Positions 31,031 through 33,690 of a stretch of DNA of 33,690 nucleotides are shown one piece after another. Source of the stretch: a virus; IMG/VR virus record IMGVR_UViG_3300049893_001047, positions 1 through 33,690 of that record. One strand, written 5' to 3'. The translations under genes and the position numbers were made by a program. Every line of letters starts with the position of its first letter. The stretch's first letter is position 1. Below the pieces are notes generated by a model, which saw nothing but the letters and a program-made list of their open reading frames with translations, had not been told where the DNA came from and searched no databases.

Positions 31031-31272
31031 TCGTCGCCGCCTTCCTCGTAGAGCCTGTCAGCCTCCTGCTCAATCGCGTCGAGGATGAACTCCGAGATAT
31101 CCTTGGTGACATCCTCACCGTGGAGTTTGACCTGGATCCCCGCTATTCCGCCGATGCTGCCGGGGTGGTCGTAGGTGGCATCCTCGCTCGGGTCCACGTC
31201 ACATTCCACGTCATAGACGACGCCAAGGATGTTGTGGAGTTTGACGGGGAACTTGAAGGTGAGGGTGCTCAT
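31027..31272 (-). CDS. Small acidic protein, unknown
   Basis: An 81-residue acidic protein overlaps its neighbours at both ends by 4 bases. The first half is beta-like (LTFKFPVKLHNILGVVYDVE, then GIAGIQVKLHG) and the second is a helix with many acidic residues (DISEFILDAIEQEADRLYEE). No motif is recognised. Strict coupling in the operon suggests a role with the nuclease and resolvase genes or in regulation. Confidence 0.65.
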   Translation of the reverse strand: MSTLTFKFPVKLHNILGVVYDVECDVDPSEDATYDHPGSIGGIAGIQVKLHGEDVTKDISEFILDAIEQEADRLYEEGGDE

Positions 31273-31466
31273 GGGATTTCCTTCGCGGCGGTGCGTTTCT
31301 TGCGTTCGGCGGCGACGAACCGGGCTATTTCACGGAACACCCCATGGACATCCGTTCCGTGGAAACGTCTGATGACAACGGGGGTTTCGTCAGGCTTGAG
31401 GGTGGTCATGATGGCCACTTCGATTTCCGACGCCTGTTCGACGACATCGAAAATGTATACGTTCAT
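31269..31466 (-). CDS. Small protein, unknown
   Basis: A 65-residue protein with beta-strands at the start (MNVYIFDVVEQASEIEVAIM) and a helix later (GVFREIARFVAAERKKRTAA). Start and stop overlap neighbouring genes as ATGA. No known family is recognised. The strand-strand-helix order might be a small regulatory or inhibitor fold, but that is a guess. Confidence 0.65.
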   Translation of the reverse strand: MNVYIFDVVEQASEIEVAIMTTLKPDETPVVIRRFHGTDVHGVFREIARFVAAERKKRTAAKEIP

Positions 31467-31657
31467 TTCTCGCCTGCCGGGTTCAAGCCCACCGCCTTGA
31501 ACAGAATACCCCGGATGAACTGGGAGCGGTTGATGGAAGCCCCGATCCGTTTGGATTCGGCGGCGACTCCGCGATCAATCGCTGCCACAAGGGCAGCCGA
31601 GGCGCGGATGTTGAAGACGGTATCCTTGGGGATACCACCATGGACGGGGCGGCTCAT
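31463..31657 (-). CDS. Ribbon-helix-helix (Arc/CopG-like) DNA-binding protein candidate
   Basis: The 64-residue protein has the layout of a ribbon-helix-helix dimer: a strand near residues 13-18 (TVFNIR), a first helix about 20-36 (SAALVAAIDRGVAAESK), a Gly turn and SINRS, then a second helix about 43-56 (RSQFIRGILFKAV). The SRSxFIR-type start of the second helix is typical for this fold. It probably binds short inverted sites and represses early or late promoters. Possible targets are the palindromes in the 1.4-2.1 kb region. It starts as ATGA overlapping the nuclease stop, so it is made in the same amounts as the operon. Confidence 0.65.
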   Translation of the reverse strand: MSRPVHGGIPKDTVFNIRASAALVAAIDRGVAAESKRIGASINRSQFIRGILFKAVGLNPAGEK

Positions 31658-32568
31658 AGCTTGAAGTCTCCTGCCGCTGCGAGCGGCATGTCAGTGGACA
31701 CCTGGGCGGGTCCGTGGTGGGGGCGGATCACGTCGCGGCACAGCGCCTTGTAAGGGCACCATGTCTCCCCGCAGCGGTGATCCAGAAGTTGGGGGAAGGC
31801 CAGATTCAAGAAGGTGTTGGAGCGTACCAGTTTGCAGACGGCATTCAGTTGCTCGCAATATGCCTTGTATTCGTCAGTCTGGTCGATCTTGGAAAAGTGG
31901 GCGAATGGCTGCTTCGTGTCGAGGTAGAGGATGCCCACGTTCTCACACTTGAGAGCGGAATTGTAGAGGGCCGTCTGAGCGAAGGCTTCCCGCAGGCAGT
32001 TGCCGTACTCCTTGGTGGCGTAAAGCTGGGCCTTAGAACTGGTCTTGATGTCCACCAGCCACTTCCGCGACTTGGAAACCAGATCGGCATGGCCGGTCCA
32101 GTTGGGAGTCTCGACCACGACTTCCGCTTCCCACTCGTCCCCGGCCTCAAGCACCGGAAGGTGCGGGTACCCGCGCAGGACGATGTTCTGCGCCGACTGC
32201 TTCATGACCGTGATGTCCCCTCTGAACATTTCGGCTGCCAGTTTCTCTGTCTCGGGCGAAGGCTTGAACGCCATGGGTGCACCCGTGGCGATCATCCGTG
32301 CCGCAACGTCATGCTCGACCCCTGCCGACTCCGCGACTTCTTGGATGTGCCGAGGGTCAGGCTTGCGGGTAGACGGGAACCTGGCCCGCACCCCATCTTG
32401 CAGCATGAAGTGGCACACATCCCCGAACGCAGCGGGAGGGGAATCCCGCCGCTCGGCCATTTCCGAGGGGATCAGACCCTCGTCCACGGCGCGGTCGAAG
32501 GCTGCCCTTTGCAGACATGCGGTGTAGTACCCGATGGACGAGGCGCGGGGACGCCATTTGGATGCCAT
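31654..32568 (-). CDS. PD-(D/E)XK exonuclease with Fe-S cysteines (Cas4/AddB-like)
   Basis: The 304-residue protein has a good AAGGAGG ribosome site. Catalytic elements follow the order of the RecB/Cas4 nuclease family: an early His (VCHFML, H53), Asp in GHADLVS (D162), the D-x-K pair in LVDIKTS (D173, K175) and a QxxxY motif (QTALY, Q198-Y202). One Cys in the N-terminus (C18, in YYTACLQRAAF) and three near the end (RCGETWCPYKALC: C266, C271, C277) fit the four-Cys cluster that holds a [4Fe-4S] centre in Cas4 and AddB. It probably degrades one DNA strand for phage recombination or end processing, possibly with the protein encoded just upstream. No cas genes or CRISPR are nearby, so a CRISPR role is not supported. 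Confidence 0.8.
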   Translation of the reverse strand: MASKWRPRASSIGYYTACLQRAAFDRAVDEGLIPSEMAERRDSPPAAFGDVCHFMLQDGVRARFPSTRKPDPRHIQEVAESAGVEHDVAARMIATGAPMAFKPSPETEKLAAEMFRGDITVMKQSAQNIVLRGYPHLPVLEAGDEWEAEVVVETPNWTGHADLVSKSRKWLVDIKTSSKAQLYATKEYGNCLREAFAQTALYNSALKCENVGILYLDTKQPFAHFSKIDQTDEYKAYCEQLNAVCKLVRSNTFLNLAFPQLLDHRCGETWCPYKALCRDVIRPHHGPAQVSTDMPLAAAGDFKL

Positions 32569-32594
32569 GATTTCCTCCTTGAGTCAGTTTGGTG

Positions 32595-32616
32595 CGAGGG
32601 CCATGAACAACCCTCG
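32595..32616 (-). promoter_or_regulatory. Hairpin in the leader of the exonuclease gene
   Basis: CGAGGG and CCCTCG form a perfect 6-bp stem with a 10-base loop, upstream of the ribosome site of the exonuclease gene (start 32568). It may be an operator or mRNA structure; too short for certainty. Confidence 0.3.
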
Positions 32617-32654
32617 GCTAACGCTGTTATTGTACCCACCTGCGCCTGGGGGAT

Positions 32655-32676
32655 GGCCCTGCCTCCACGCAGAGCC
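32655..32676 (-). terminator. Possible attenuator after the right-edge gene
   Basis: On the minus strand, GGCTCTGC and GCAGGGCC pair (8 bp with one G-U) around a 6-base loop, 6 bases past the stop of the right-edge gene. There is no T-tract, so termination would be partial at best; it may instead be a processing structure. Confidence 0.25.
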
Positions 32677-32682
32677 ATAAGA

Positions 32683-33690
32683 TCAGGTAGCGAGCATCCG
32701 TTCCATGCCAGCCTTGGCCGTGGTGGAGCAGGCCGTGGTGCGCCAGTCGTTCAGCGCCCTCATCGCCTCGGCGTCCTCGTTCACCTGGGCGGCGAAGGCA
32801 CGGTACTCATCCCACACCTTCTTGGTGTCGGGGGTGAAGACGAAGGCGGCATCCAGCGAATGGCACTTCCAAGGCTTGAACCCCTGTTCCTCGGTGGACT
32901 TCGGGGTGAACACGCCGGGGAACGGGATGAGAGAACCGGAGCCGAGGTTGTTAGCCTTGCGGAACTCCAAGCTCGCAGCGAAAAGAGCCTGGACGGTGCG
33001 GGCCGTGCTCTTGTAGTGGCCGACGCCACGAAACACGGAGAGGCCGACGCCGGGCACGAAGAACAGGACTTCGACGCTCGGGGTCATGTGGCCGAACCCG
33101 TCGAACTTGCCCCGGTCAACGCCCTTGGTCTTGCCGTACTTGGCGGCAGCCTCGGACATCAAGGTCACCATGGCCGCATCGGCGGGTCCGATAATGGCAT
33201 CCCACACCGGCTTGGCTTTGGCGGTCGCGCCAGCCTCGGTGTCAGACTTGCCATCCCCGAGCTTCTGCGACCAGCAAGCGAGGTGGAAACGATGAGTGAT
33301 GTAGTTGAGGTTGAAGGGACCATAGCCGACAGGCAGCAGGCGAGCGATGTCCTTCTCGACACCCTGGTCGGGAGCGACCATGCCGCCGTTGTTCCCGCGA
33401 ATCTGCTCGAACAAGGGGAACATATTGTAGTCCCCGCCACTGGCACCATCCATCGCCATGACAGCGTTGAGGGCAGCCATACTGTCCTCGGACTGGTCCA
33501 CAGCGAACAGGCTGAAAGACTGACTGATGGCGGCGATTTCCTTCGGGGCTTCCTTCTGGACCACAGGAGCGGCGGCAAAGGTCTGCGTCTGTGCCACAGG
33601 GACCACTGGAGCCGGAGCAACCGGGGGCGGGGCGGTTTCCTGCACGACGACCGCTTCGACGGTTTTCTCGACAGGTGCGGGGGTGGGGGT
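32683..33690 (-). CDS. Pro-rich early protein, 5' end beyond the window; unknown, possibly ssDNA-related
   Basis: The frame stays open to the right edge, so the true start lies outside the window; a GTG at 33645 is probably internal. At least 335 residues are visible. The visible N-terminus is a Pro/Val/Ala linker (TPTPAPVEKTVEAVVV, then PPPVAPAPVVPVAQTQ). The globular part starts near FSLFAVDQSEDSMAALNAVM, with aromatic and Gly-rich strands (VGYGPFNLNYITHRFHLACW, TPSVEVLFFVPGVGLSVFRG) and charged helices (KKVWDEYRAFAAQVNEDAEA). I do not recognise a family. Lying directly upstream of the exonuclease, it could be a single-strand DNA-binding or annealing protein, but no motif proves this. Confidence 0.6.
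   Translation of the reverse strand, partial: TPTPAPVEKTVEAVVVQETAPPPVAPAPVVPVAQTQTFAAAPVVQKEAPKEIAAISQSFSLFAVDQSEDSMAALNAVMAMDGASGGDYNMFPLFEQIRGNNGGMVAPDQGVEKDIARLLPVGYGPFNLNYITHRFHLACWSQKLGDGKSDTEAGATAKAKPVWDAIIGPADAAMVTLMSEAAAKYGKTKGVDRGKFDGFGHMTPSVEVLFFVPGVGLSVFRGVGHYKSTARTVQALFAASLEFRKANNLGSGSLIPFPGVFTPKSTEEQGFKPWKCHSLDAAFVFTPDTKKVWDEYRAFAAQVNEDAEAMRALNDWRTTACSTTAKAGMERMLAT

Noticed and set aside
31654-32568. Cas4-like nuclease as part of a CRISPR-Cas system
   Set aside because: No other cas-like gene and no repeat-spacer array was found; the neighbours are phage early genes.
32629-32634. TACAAT on the minus strand as a -10 box for the exonuclease operon
   Set aside because: No -35-like hexamer is found at 16-18 bases upstream, so a single hexamer is not enough.

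Overview
The window is part of a tailed bacteriophage genome, most likely a podovirus with a P22-like head and tail-hub gene order, from a moderately GC-rich Gram-negative host. The evidence is a terminase pair, a large (about 700-residue) portal, an acidic scaffold, a major capsid protein, a P22 gp4-like adaptor, a P22 gp10-like tail hub, four apparent ejection proteins, and a candidate lipoprotein/inner-membrane lysis pair that would need an outer membrane. No tRNA, rRNA, CRISPR array, integrase or transposase was seen. The host cannot be named from this sequence.

Layout. (1) 1-1304, minus strand: three small early-type genes. The leftmost, cut by the window edge, resembles domain I of a DNA polymerase sliding clamp. 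(2) 1305-2276: a divergent noncoding region of almost 1 kb, the most unusual part of the window. It holds a perfect 15-bp inverted repeat around an AT-rich core, purine-rich repeats, a perfect 14-bp palindrome, two near-identical elements that look like single-subunit phage RNA polymerase promoters, and eight tandem 8-bp units. (3) 2277-4730, plus strand: candidate small terminase, large terminase and a small gene. (4) 4800-14631: about 10 kb lying between terminase and portal. It holds an abundant-type beta-rich virion protein, a coiled-coil protein, two very large fibre-like proteins, small proteins and a candidate spanin pair. (5) 14635-18959: portal, scaffold and major capsid protein, closed by a strong hairpin terminator. 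(6) 19078-23341: an unknown protein, tail adaptor, tail hub and a glycine-rich fibre. (7) 23350-30548: four consecutive genes with the features of internal/ejection proteins, the last of 1515 residues. (8) 30545-33690, minus strand: a tightly coupled early-type operon with a RuvC-like resolvase candidate, two unknown small proteins, a ribbon-helix-helix protein, a Cas4/AddB-like Fe-S PD-(D/E)XK nuclease and, upstream, a Pro-rich protein cut by the right edge.

How it fits together. The plus-strand late genes (packaging, head, tail, lysis, ejection) form one long, closely packed block that probably starts from the 1.9-2.05 kb region. The minus-strand genes on both sides look like replication, recombination and regulatory functions. 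The late and early blocks meet tail to tail at 30545-30548, where both stop codons share one CTAG. No RNA polymerase, DNA polymerase, primase/helicase or recognisable endolysin is present in the window, so these would have to lie outside it or be supplied by the host.
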